Below the pieces are notes generated by a model that was not told the DNA's origin, did no database searches, and saw nothing but the letters and a program-made list of their open reading frames with translations. A stretch of 64,000 nucleotides of DNA, from assembly GCA_029783825.1 (NCBI GenBank), contig JAREIK010002645.1, forward strand, positions 1,869,512 through 1,933,511, in the 5' to 3' direction. Every line of letters begins with the position of its first letter. The first letter of the stretch is position 1. The translations under genes were made by a program, and so were the position numbers. Positions 48,995 to 59,900 of this stretch are shown piece after piece. Origin of the DNA: Sapria himalayana (lineage: Eukaryota > Streptophyta > Magnoliopsida > Malpighiales > Rafflesiaceae).

Positions 48995-49690
48995 GTCATC
49001 TCTCTTGGTAATAAAGGAGAATGCAAGCCATGTAGGAAGAGATGGAATCTCTTCATATCAATTATACTTATGATCTGGAACATACCTATAGGAAAGCAAG
49101 CTCTAAAAAACAAATGACTTTTCAGACTAAAATTAGAATATAATGATTCTCAAGTGAAATACAAGGCTCGGGTAGTAATCAAAAAAATTAGTCAAAAGAA
49201 ACAAATTGATTTCAATTTTCAACATATTATTTTATTAAATAGTGAAGGTATCTTCTATTTGAGTAATTATGAGTCTAACTAAAAACTTGGATTTAGAAAT
49301 TGATCAACTCAATATGAAGATATAATTTCTTTATGATGATCTTGATGAGTATCTCTACTTGGAGCAGCATGAGAGATTCATAGTAAAAGGGAAAGAATAT
49401 TTTGTATAGAAACTGAACAAGAACTTGTAGTGATTTAAGCAAGCTACTAGGAAATGATACAAGATATGTTAATCATTCCTAAATTCTAATCACTTTCAAA
49501 ATATATATCATGACTATTATATATTTTGCTAGATGTTAGTTAGGTGATGACTAACCTATACTTTTATTGTACGAATGTATGTTGATGAAATACTTATTGT
49601 TAGCCATAATAGAGTATAGATTGACAAGCTTAATGGAGAGGTAGGAATAATCTTTTCTATAAAAAATATATGACCAATCATGTAGATTAT
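48995..49690 (+). pseudogene. Ty1/copia reverse transcriptase fragment
   Basis: A plus-strand RT remnant, different from the element at 36.7-41.7 kb. Segments in three frames read MQAM.EEMESLHINYTYDL (the 'EAMxEEMxSLxxNxTWxL' start), QVKYKARVVIKKISQKKQID, LDLEIDQLNMKI (usual DLEIEQLDVKTAF), DDLDEYLYLEQHERFIVKGK, and YVDEILIVSHN. The last is the YVDD catalytic box with the second aspartate changed to glutamate. Stops and shifts are numerous. No LTR is recognised on either side. Confidence 0.8.
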
Positions 49691-50029
49691 AAGGAGCATT
49701 GTTCAACACTCAGTATTGGGTTTTTATGAGCATTTTTGGTTGTTTTCATGATTTGTTTGTACTATAAATGCATGTTAAAAGTAAGTATTTTATTAAAATA
49801 TAGTTTTGATTGATGTGGTGAATAATAGTAAAAGTAGTCATAATTCAATAATAAATGGATTTAGTGGAATTAGAGGTGTCACACGGGCCGGGCCGACCCG
49901 GCCCGGCACATTTTTTAACCGTGCCCGGCACGCCGGCACGGTTTCTTTCCGTGCCGGTTAGGCTTCACGCAGGCACGCCGCACGCGTGGCCGTGAGTCCG
50001 TGACCCAGACCAGACCCTCCCGAATTAAA

Positions 50030-50190
50030 GCCCGTGGGTCGGGTCATGAATGGACCCGACCCGCGGTCCCGAGTCCCGACCCAATCCCAATGGGAAAAAA
50101 AAATTTTAATTTTGCTTGAATATCAGCCGTTGGATTCGACTCCAATGGCTAGGGGGCAGAATCCAACGGTCCTCGTGAATCTGCCCCCTA
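50030..50190. repeat. Subterminal hairpins of the third hAT
   Basis: gtgggtcgggtc pairs with gacccgacccgcggt around 50,030-50,068, and tagggggcagaatc (50,150) pairs with gaatctgcccccta (about 50,176). Both sit in the same order and distance from the terminus as in the inner hAT. Confidence 0.75.
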
Positions 50191-50559
50191 ATTATATATA
50201 AAAAATTCAAAAAAATATTAAAAAAATATCTTTTTTAGTAAAAAATTAATATATTTAATCTATAAATTCTACCCCCCTCCCTATTATAATTATGTTTTTC
50301 AAAAATATATAATCTCTCAAAACTTTCTCTCTCTCACATAAATCGTGCATCTCTCTCTCGGGCCTCGGGATTTTGCTTTCGGCTTGGATTTTCGTGAAAC
50401 TCGACTTGAGTTTTGAACATCAGAGCTTCATGCGGTGCACCTTGTACGTGATTGACCTCATTGCTTTTACCGGGTACTTTATTTAATGTTTTTATTTACT
50501 TTCTCTCTCTAAACCTTCTCTCTCTAGAAAAACTTAGGAAAAAATAAAAAATATAAAAA

Positions 50560-52686
50560 ATGACAAATATACCTGACACGTATTTAAATTTGAAAAATGA
50601 AAATGTTAGTGTTACACAGACGTCTGTGGCTGCTGAAACTTTGGTTTCTCCAGTCGTCTCAACCCAAAGTTATAAAAAACAAAAAACTAGGAGGACTTTA
50701 GAAGTTTGGACTCATTTTAAAATCATAACACAAAAAAATGTTAGGGGTGAGGAACTAGAAATGGCACAGTGCAAATATTGTGTGGGACTTTTAACATGCA
50801 AGAGTTCATGTGGGACTAGGCACCTTAAGAGGCATGCCGAATTATGCACCAAAAAACATGGATCCTTAGATCCTAGGCAAACTCAACTTGGCACAACATT
50901 TTTTGAGACTGGATCGAGTTCAGTCTCAAAGTTTACTCCCTTCGTATACTCCAGCGAGTTGGGTAGGGACGGTATTGCCAGGCTCATCACATTGATGGGT
51001 CTTCCGATCAGATTTTCGGAAGATCCGAGGGTAGTGCGCATCATGCAGACTTATTTTCAGCCTTCCTATCGTAGGATTCCTAGGTCCACATCTAGGAGTG
51101 TCATACTAAAGATATATAAGTTAGAAAAACAAAAAATTATTAAGGAATTTATGGCATATAGTGGAGTGGTGTCCGTGACGTCCGATATATGGACATGTCA
51201 CAATGATTCTTCTTATGCATGTCTCATGAGTCACTATGTAGATTCTAACTGGACAATCAATAAAAAAATATTAGGATTCACTGAGATTCTTCATCCTCAT
51301 GATGGCCCGGCCATTTTTGAGTGTATGATGAAGATGAAAATATTTAGGGAATATAAAATTCAAAATAAAATTTTTAGTGTCACTTTCGATAATGCTGTGA
51401 ATAATGGAGTAGCGATCAATATGTTTGTTAGGAATATTAGAGACGCACCATTAGGAGAGATCTTTCATGTCAGATGCATGTGTCATGTTATTAACCTGAT
51501 AGTTCAAGCGGGTATGAAGGTGTGTTCTCCCGCGTTGGATAATATAAGCAATGCACTAAAGTATATTCGCACTCCTCGCAGACTACAAGAGTTTGGTACT
51601 CTATGTTTGTCTGCGAATCTTAAGAAGAAGAAATTCCAATCGGATGTGAGACATCGTTGGAATTACACGTAGCTGATGTTGGAATCATGTGTTCGATACG
51701 AACACGTGATATCTGACTACGTCAATAGTAAGAGCAATGAACTTATTATTGACGACACTGACTGGGCTTCAGGAATTTCATTTATGAAATTCCTGAAGAT
51801 ATTTTATGACACGATGAACATGTGTTCGTCGGTTTATACGCCCACCACTTGCATTGCACTCCGGTGCATATGCAACATTAGTAGCATGTTTAGGAAGTAT
51901 CGAGCTGACCCGACACTTAGCCATATGGTTGCAGAGATGGAGACCAAGTACTTGAAGTACTAGTCCACAGTTCCATCTCTTTATTGCCTCGCTGCATGCA
52001 TAGACCCTAGGGTTAAGGTGGAAGGGGTAGAAAATACCCTGACTTTCATTTCCTTGTGCATGAACCTGGAAGAGCCACCTGAAGGGTTCATTCACGAGAA
52101 GTTGACTGACCTATTCACATACTACGATACTAGGTATGGTGGTGGTAGTAGTGAGACTGTGATTACGAACATTGATACCTTGTTCGGAGATGATTATTCC
52201 ATTCAGCTAGCGAGGGGGAAACGTAGGCGTGGACCATCACATCGGAGCGAGCTGTCTCGGTACTTAGATACTGATTACTGCTCAATCCTATCACATTCTG
52301 ATACTAAGAATCTTGATTTATTACAGTGGTGGAAATCATATGAGTCCACCTATCCCGTGCTATCTAGGATGGCACGAGATCTACTGACTCCTCCGGTGTC
52401 GAGCATAGTATCGGAGTCTGCTTTTTCTGTTGCAATGAACGTGATTTCGGATAGGAGATCGAGATTACATCCAGATATGGTTAAGGCCTTGGCATGTTTG
52501 AAGGATTGGGAGGATTCGAGGTTTAGCATCCATGATCCTGCTGGAGCTGGGACTGGGACATGCACTAGAGTCGCATCCACATCCACTACGATGGCGGAGG
52601 AGTTGATCGCCGATGATGATGATCCATATGATACTGATCTTGATGTTGCGGCTGATGATTCTCATGATATGCTGTTTGACTATTGA
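50560..52686 (+). pseudogene. hAT transposase, one frame with two TAG stops
   Basis: A single-exon transposase frame of 708 codons plus stop, interrupted only by TAG at codon 371 (51,670) and codon 468 (51,961). N-terminal BED finger: W50, C71-x2-C74, H88 and H92 (HLKRH). The central region 215-330 contains DIWTCHNDSSYACLMSHYVD, NKKILGFTEILHPHDG and FHVRCMCHVINLIVQAGMK, the RNase H-like catalytic part typical of Ac-type transposases. A DUF4413-like segment covers 408-490. The hAT dimerisation domain covers about 560-650 (LDLLQWWKSYE, ARDLLTPPVSS, ISDRRSRLHPDMV). An acidic D-rich tail follows. The TAG at codon 468 replaces a tryptophan that the inner hAT still has. Without readthrough it encodes only a 370-residue N-terminal product. 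Confidence 0.92.
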
Positions 52687-53425
52687 TGATGATCTACTGT
52701 TTTTTTTTCGATGTTTTTTTATTCATTGTATTTGTACGCTTTGTTTGTACGTTGTGTTGAAAATTATATTTGTTTTGTTCGGACCATCGGTTTCAAATGC
52801 ATGATTGGTAATTTTTCATTTGTATTGTTTAATTTTTTTTTAATTTTTATTTGTACTAACATAATGTATTGCTTTATTTTTTTTACGATGTAAATTGTAT
52901 TTTAAAAATTAATAACTTTAATATATAATTAATAAATATAATTAAAAAATAAAGCTAAACTAATTTGAATTTGATAAAAAAAATACTTTTCAAAAATTTG
53001 TTTTTTTATTTAATTTTAATTTTTAACATTTATAAAAAAATTTATATTTAATAATTAATAATCTACACTTAAACAATAAAATTGACATAATATAAATATT
53101 TAAAAAAAAATCAATATTCTGCCCGGGTCAGCCTGTGCCGTGCGCGGTGTGCCCGTGCCGTGCGCGGTGTGCCCGTGCCGTGCGCGGTGCGCCCGTGCCG
53201 TGCTCGGGTCAGCCTGTGCCCTGGCCTGCATGGCCAGGCCGGGCCCGAGCGGGCCCGGCCTGCCATGCCTACGGGCCGTGCCGGGCCCGCCTATATTTAA
53301 ACTGTGCCGGCCGTGCCGGGCCTGCCTATATTTAAACCGTGCCGGGCCGGGCACGGCACAGTAGCACGAACGTGCCGGTTTAAAACGGGTCGGGCCATGC
53401 CAGGCCGGCCCGTTTGACACCTCTA

Positions 53426-53860
53426 GAATGGTCTTCCTAGAAATAGTGGAACTTATTAGCCCTCATTCGTGTTCAATATAATAAAGTTCATAGAAAAAAT
53501 AAATTTTACCACCTTGACAAGCAAATCTTCCAAGACCCGTTCAGATTTATCCATTATCCTATCTACCATCTATAGAGTAATTGAAGTGGCAGTAAGCTCC
53601 CCCAAACTTAGCCTTTTAACCACATACAATGGTATCAAATTGATGCTAGCACCAGAGTCACAAAAAACCTTCTTGAATTCAACTTCCCCAATGATACATA
53701 GAATGGTGAAACTTCTTGGATCCTTCATTTTCTCTTGTGGTCTTCTCATTTTGATTGCACTACAAGTGGAAGTAAGATTCACCACTTCATCTTCAGTAAA
53801 TTTTCTTTTTTTACTTAGGATATCCTTAAGAAATTTGGCATAAAGTAGCATCTAAGCTAT
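53426..53860 (-). pseudogene. Second gypsy type: aspartic protease
   Basis: The frame at 53,570-53,851 reads LLYAKFLKDILSKKRKF, then DPRSFTILCIIGEVEFKK and FCDSGASINLIPL, a retropepsin whose DSG active site is intact. It processes the gag-pol precursor. Downstream, stops appear but LVKVVKFIF and VPLFLGRPF are readable; the sequence is cut exactly after this GRPF motif by the hAT end at 53,425. It is much better preserved than the gag-pro copies at 5-18 kb and has a different linker, so it is a separate, younger lineage. Confidence 0.85.
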
Positions 53861-55427
53861 TGTTTCTAGAAAAGGTAGTCTAATTTATATTTTCTTGAAA
53901 ATCTCCAAAAACTTAGAGAATTGCTCCTCAACTTTAGCCATTTTTAGTCTCGGTGGAAAGGGAATTTCATTCCTAGATATTTGAGTTTTTTCATTCAGCC
54001 TCCTGGTTCCTTCCTCATCCTGTTGCTGTAGGTGCACCAATCTTTCAGCTTCTTCTATAGTATTCTCTGAACTATACTACTTATTCCCACTTTCTTTGAC
54101 TTTTTGTTCTCTAATTATTTCCCAATTTTGAGCTGCACAGCCATGCAGCCTAATGGATTCTTTTTGTGTCACTAGGAAAAGCATCTTCATTCTAACCTTA
54201 CAAATTTAGGGCTAGCTTCCCTACTTTAGTCTCGAGATTTTTGATGGAAGCACTTGCATTTGCTTGAAATATTTATGTGTTGGACTTGAAATCTTCTAAC
54301 TCGGAAAACTTATATTCATGGAGGCTCATCATCTTATTGTTGTCCCCCATGAATTTCAGCATATGCTCTTCAAAGGATTGGGTCTTTTTTTGACTTTGAT
54401 AATCAATTCTATTTTCTCCTCATTAATGTTGCTGCTACTGGAACCTTGGTAGAGAATACCCATGCTAGTATTGTTGCCCAACTCTTGGACACTGTTGTTT
54501 TCCTCCACCATATGAAAAGTTCTCATGGTTCCTCAGTGCTGGTATGTAATGTGTTGATAGGTTAGGGTTGGGCTTGGAATAGTAATCTCATTATTCATTC
54601 AGGTAGTTTGCCTCCTCAACTACATACGGACATTCTTTCTATTGTCCCTCGGCACTACTTCTATTTCCATCTCTTTCAATGGCTCCAATCTCATGAGTAG
54701 AGTGCATTTTTTTCTATTGTTTGTCCAACCTATTCATAAGTGCATCAAGCTTGGCTTCAATGGTAGTCATTTTGTTAAGCTCTATCACTCCACTCTAGCT
54801 CGCTCTACAGCTACTCCTTATTGATTCATATGGAGCTCTCATGTTGCATCTAGCAAGGTCTTAATTTAGCTGCCTTGCTTCCTATTTACTTATTCTTTTA
54901 AAAGCTCCACAACAAGCTGCATCAATAATACTATTAGAGGTATAATTCATCAAGTGGTAAAAAAGATTCATCTTAGTCTTCAGATCTATTTCATGCATTG
55001 ATACCTCTTTAGCAGCCTCTTATAATTTTTCCAAGAAATGTATAGGCTCTCCTCATCCCCTTGTCTGAAGGTTATGATCACTCCTTTTCTTTTAGATGTG
55101 AGGGATGGGTGAAAGAACCTACCCAGAAATACTTCCATCAGCTCTTCCAAGTGTTCAATATATCTTATAAGAAAAATGGGAACTATTGCAGCTTGAATAC
55201 TTTTGGCCTAACACCATTCAACTTTATAGTGTGGGTCATTCTCAAAAATCTACCCAGATGTTCATTAGAATCCTTTGATGGATGGCTTGTAAACTAAATT
55301 TACTGGATCATTATAATCAAAGTTGGTTTAAGCTTAGAATTGTTTGCTTCAATAGCTGGCTATCTCACTTTTGAATATTCTTCCAATATGACTGGTCTCT
55401 AGAAATCTTTCATGGTGTCTTATATCT
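53861..55427 (-). pseudogene. Second gypsy type: gag
   Basis: Minus-strand gag of Athila/Tat type. Near 55,080-55,140 it reads FHPSLTSKRKGVI, then FRQGDEESLYISWKNYKRLL, the well-known 'DESLYEAWERFKDLL' part of retrotransposon gag. At about 54,900 IDAACCGAFKR follows, matching the 'LIDAAAGGA' motif. Near 53,950 NEIPFPPRLKMAKVEEQFSK and FLEIFKK link gag to protease. Frames are broken by many stops; the short plus-strand frames at 54,642 and 55,061 are shadows. Confidence 0.8.
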
Positions 55428-55445
55428 TTCCCAGCAATAGTGCCA
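55428..55445 (-). promoter_or_regulatory. Primer-binding site (tRNA-Asp type) of the second gypsy
   Basis: ttcccagcaatagtgcca matches TCCCCGGCAACGGCGCCA at 13 of 18; all five differences are C-to-T or G-to-A. The LTR starts with TG at 55,453. Confidence 0.8.
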
Positions 55446-55452
55446 TAAAAAT

Positions 55453-56510
55453 TGATTGCCTTTTTCTATATAGACTAAATCACTTTCATTTAGCATTGCC
55501 TCATAGAAATTGTAAATGGATTTAGTCTATGAAAATGTAAGTGCACAGGCCATTCAAGTAGTAAAAAATGGATGTAAGTCCAGATATTATTTTCACAAAG
55601 ATTGACAATTACCAACTACCCAAACTACTAAAGATTTACACTATTTAAACCATTAGAAAAAAGTTTTCAAATACTAGTTAAAAGATAATGAAAATAAAAG
55701 AACTAAAACCCTATACTAAAATTCAATAGAAATCCACAAAGATAAATTAAATTAGATTAGTTCTCTTGTAGAAATAAACACCGACACTAAGTATTTTGAT
55801 ATAGCCAATTCTTGGTATAGCAAATACTAGACTTATCTATTATAGCTTATTTCAAGAGAAAATTTGAAATCTATCAAGCACATTTGGCATGTAGCCTTAG
55901 ATGTCTCCATGTAGCTACACCCTTTCACCACTTAGATAACTTTATTTTCCTAAAAGTCTTAGATCTAAGTGGTACTAGTAGATTGAGTTGTCTTATGAGA
56001 ACTTGGTAATTTTATTTCTCAATACTTCATACCCATTTATGATGACCACGTGTCTCTCGCTCCCCAAGACACGGGTGTTGCAAGTCCTTGCAAATGGTTA
56101 GTGCCCCTTCCTTTAAATCTTATAGAGTTTTCTCTTTCTTTGATTGGATCTAAGCCAACACATGGACATCGATCACTCAAAAGATTAAGGTGATATTTTT
56201 GGTGATAAATCTAGACAATCGATCCATTTTTTCATCTATGAGTGAAATGGGGACTTATCTACATCAACTGATATATCTCCTTTGTTCATTGATATTAGCC
56301 TAATATATCCTTTTAATAGATTATTCACTAACCCACAAGAATCATCTTCTCTATATCACTCAAATGATCTCCCAGAAATAAGTGTAGGATATAATAAATT
56401 ATGAGGACTCGATACTAATATTTGGAACAAGTTAATTGAAGTTCAACACCAGTCCATTAGATTTAATCTTATACTTCCAAGAAACTCTCATTGATTCCTA
56501 CAGAAAAGAA
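55453..56510 (-). repeat. LTR of the second gypsy type (at least 1.06 kb)
   Basis: Opens TGATTGCC after the primer site. It includes the 'caagtagtaaaaaatggatgtaagtc' block near 55,555, the U5 landmark also present at 7,700 and 17,920 in the other family. The right end is not determined; a hAT end begins at 56,511. It differs from the 2.3-kb LTR family in the rest of its sequence and lacks the 52-bp array. Confidence 0.6.
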
Positions 56511-57020
56511 TAGAGGTATCAAAAAAGTTGGGTCGGGCCAAGCTAGCCTAGTTTTTCGGGCCCAACCGGGCTGGCGTACCATGCTAGGCACTGCATGCTA
56601 CAGTACCATGCCATGCTTGGCACGGCACAGTCCCTTGGAGGTCAGGCCCGACACAGGCCCATGGCCCTAAATCCGTCCGAGTTCAGCTCGATTCAAGTCA
56701 ATTGGTTTGGGTCTGGGCTACAATTTTTTAAAAAAAATTAGGGTTTTGAAGCGTGCCATAGTGTCACCATCACCCTTCGGGCTTGGCCAAGCCTCGCCAA
56801 TCGGCTATCGGCTCGTCGTCTCCCCATCGTGATGATGTGACCAGGCTTAGTGCATGGTCACCCGTGTCGTGCTCACATGTCAGGCACCCGTGTCGTACCT
56901 GGCACAACATGCATGCTAAAATTCCTCTGCCCGGCATGACATGACTAGTACCGAGGGTGTGCCCGGCATGACACGACTAGTACCGAGGGTGTGCCTGGCA
57001 CTACCCAGGCATGATAATGC
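56511..57020 (+). mobile_element. hAT 5' end remnant with duplicated subterminal block
   Basis: The terminus tagaggtatcaaaaaagttg is followed by GC-rich words (gggcccaaccgggctggc, ggcacggcacag). A 32-bp unit starting gcccggcatgac is present twice in tandem (56,929-56,960 and 56,961-56,992) with one base difference. No transposase and no 3' terminus follow. Confidence 0.65.
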
Positions 57021-58255
57021 CAAAAAGAACATGCTCAATAGTTAAATTGATTCAGCAAAAAATTTATTTTGATATTGCTAGATTGTAATCACTAATGAAC
57101 TGCATATCATGAAAAACACTATGGTTACAATTAACCAAATCATTTGATTTCATACGATTTGTTTTGGTTTCAAAAACAACATAACCAATGATTCATAAAA
57201 ATAACGCAATACTTGTTCAGATTCATGCTTTTGACAAGCTAAGTTATAGATCCAAAACAAAACAACAAAAAATAATAGTAATCTAATCTAGATCTATGCT
57301 AATAGAAGAAAAGAAAAAAAATATGCGATGCTGTCAGCTACTAATTTTTTGGTTCACCTCGCAAATAATTTTTCTGAAAAAGAATATGCTTTTATGTGGT
57401 CCATGCTACCCCTCGGTTCTAGGGTTATTTTTGTATAATCCAAAAATATTGGCTCAACTTCTAATTTCTTGTTGTGACCTCTAATTCTTAATTTCTTCTT
57501 GTTTCTTTGTCATGACCTATTTTTTAATATCCCAACTATTTTTTGATGTCTTGACTATTTTCTGATGTCATGTCCAATTTTTCTATTACATGAACTTTGT
57601 TGTTTCAACCAGAATTTTTTGTTGTGACCTGATTTTTAACTTGGGATTCTTCAAAAAAGAATTATTTATCACAACATCAATTATTTTCAAGGCCTCGCAT
57701 AGTTCATTCTATTGTTATGCTTGAAAAATATGTCACGATCAACTTTGTCTTTTTTGGCTTGCACTCTTGGTCACAACTTATTGGGTGTTGTGATATAAAC
57801 TAACAGTGTGCAACACAAAATATTATCTTCATCTCTATCTAGTGTCGTGACTACCATTCTCTTATTAGAGACCTGAGTAGCAACAATCTCACCTTCTTTT
57901 TTTCTTGTTATTGGTTATGACATCATTCATTGTTTGTGACTTAATTATTAGTTCTTCTTTGGTTTTTATCGCAAAAGAGTTGGTTTTTTCATGAAATTTT
58001 TGACTTAATCAATTTTTTAGATTTCTGATTCAATTTTACTTCTTATAATTAAAAACCTGCAAAAACATGAAAAAGATGAATTTCTATATTTTAGCCATAA
58101 AATCCATCTCTTAAATATGAAAACAGGTCATAAAAATAGTCTAGAATATAGATGAATTTTTGGATGATCACATTCAACTAGAAACAAAACTATTATTTTG
58201 CAAGTATAGTTATGTCAATTTAAGTTGACTATTCAAACTATAATCAAACTATCAA
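57021..58255. other. No gene recognised; short-period repeat at 57,475-57,640
   Basis: Around 57,475-57,640 anchors such as tgacct/tgacta recur about every 19-20 bp (57,475, 57,513, 57,533, 57,552, 57,571, 57,591, 57,625). The rest resembles gypsy leader material, A-rich near 58,060, ahead of the primer site at 58,256. The 62-codon frame at 57,296 is not recognisable. Confidence 0.45.
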
Positions 58256-58273
58256 TTTTTGACAATGACATTA
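58256..58273 (-). promoter_or_regulatory. Highly decayed primer-binding site (tRNA-Asp type)
   Basis: tttttgacaatgacatta has nine of 18 matches to TCCCCGGCAACGGCGCCA, and all nine differences are transitions. aaaaactt and LTR sequence follow as in copy A. Confidence 0.5.
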
Positions 58274-58279
58274 AAAACT

Positions 58280-59900
58280 TATTGTGTTCTACCAAGGATA
58301 TGGGTTATATATGTAGTAAAATTGATCTAAGACTAGATATAAATCTAAGGATTGAGTTGGTAGTTTGAGAAACTAACAATGAATCAACAACTACTCTAAT
58401 TGAGTCGATAAATTTGAGCTTTCAGCAAGATACTTTGACTTTGGAGTTGGCTCACTTTTTTGTGTGTGAGTATATTTCTCTAGTTTTTGGTAATATTGTA
58501 TTTAATTATTGAACAAATGATAAATTAGTATGAAACTTAAGTACCCTCTTGGCATACAAGTTAGTTAACATCCTTAGACTATCACTACAAAAAATGATTC
58601 CCTCATAGTTATCCCCTAGGTATTTGACTACCAAAGCAACTTATCATTATGTTTAGATCATCCATATATCTATTCCTTTTTAGAAAAATCATCAACTATC
58701 CATGATTATTACTTTGAATATGCACTCATATTATCTAACCTATATTATCTTAAATATACGAGTTAATATAGTAATAAATGTGTTTGTGCTTTTATCTTTG
58801 TAAGTATCATACTCATGACAATTATCATATATTTTCCTATTAATCTTACATATAAAAATCATATAAGAAAATTTAACTCACCATGCTATAACTACCATAT
58901 GAGTCACATCTTTTTGCATGAGCCCCATCACTTACCTATCATCATCTATCATTGTGATTTATGACTTTTATATTATGGTGAAACTATTAGGTTGGATATT
59001 ATATTTAACCCCCACATTACTCGAGGTTAGTTCTTCTAGAATATGCAGAATATATTAATCATAATTGTGTTCATGCTTTTGGCTTTGTGTGTTTCAAACT
59101 TGTAATAATTAAATTTATCTCAATCTTTAATTTTCACACACAAATTTATCCCATTCAAGGTTAGAAGGGCTGTCACTTCTTTTTTATAATATCACAAGAG
59201 TGTGTTTTATGGTGTATATGTTACTATATATCATGGTTGACATGCATAAAACTACGATATAGCAAAAATATTAAATCTCGATTTTATAACATATCCATAT
59301 CTATTAAAATTCCACTATAGAATATCAACACATAAATTCAATGATTAAAAAATAATGTATTCATGACATGCACATACATAACCTAACTCTAGATATAAAT
59401 TTAGCTTAATATTGCAGAAGATTTCACACAAAATATGTTGAGAGGCATCTCAAGAAATCGAGGGTTTTCAATATATGCCCAAACATGAATATAATCTCTA
59501 AAACATTTAATTTAATTAATATTATCACATTTGCCTTGAATTTGTTTCTTAATCGGGAGTTAGAATTGTGTTCTTAGGATTTATAGCGACTCTTGACGTG
59601 AAATCAAATTTCCATTCTTTCTTATTTTTTTTCTTCCACGTTTTGGTTGTAGCGGCTCTTGACGTGAACTCGATTACTTTGGGATATCCATGTGATACTT
59701 TTAGTTGGAAGTCATAGTATAATCTTAAGGTTGTGACATTCTTGTCTCATTGGATATTTTCTAAAGTACCAAAGTCATGGTAATAATGAATATTGTGACT
59801 TATGTAACTCTCCTCCAAAATAAATTATCATGGCCCATTTCATCACAAACTCTAAATTGTCATGACACATCCAAAGTCATAGTCACCACATAAAACCCAT
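58280..59900 (-). repeat. Gypsy LTR copy, minus orientation
   Basis: Shares with copies A and C the blocks 'cttggcatacaagttagtta' (58,552), 'ctattcctttttag' (58,670), and 'gttagttcttctagaatatg' (59,026). Two units of the 52-bp array are visible at 59,769 and about 59,820. No coding sequence. Confidence 0.6.

Larger units (their letters stand above)
49871..53425 (+). mobile_element. hAT transposon, best preserved copy
   Basis: 3,555 bp. The left terminus is tagaggtgtcacacgggccg and the right terminus is ggcccgtttgacacctcta. GC-rich subterminal zones occur at both ends. The right zone (53,120-53,220) has three or more 20-bp repeats built on gtgccgtgcgcggtgtgccc. The transposase gene is uninterrupted apart from two stops. 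The flanking octamers agtggaat (left) and gaatggtc (right) do not match, and the two flanks belong to different retroelements, so a later rearrangement may have removed one side. Confidence 0.9.

Noticed and set aside
53100..53420. Overlapping GC-rich frames at the right end of the third hAT
   Set aside because: They are the subterminal 20-bp repeats and terminus of the element, not a gene.
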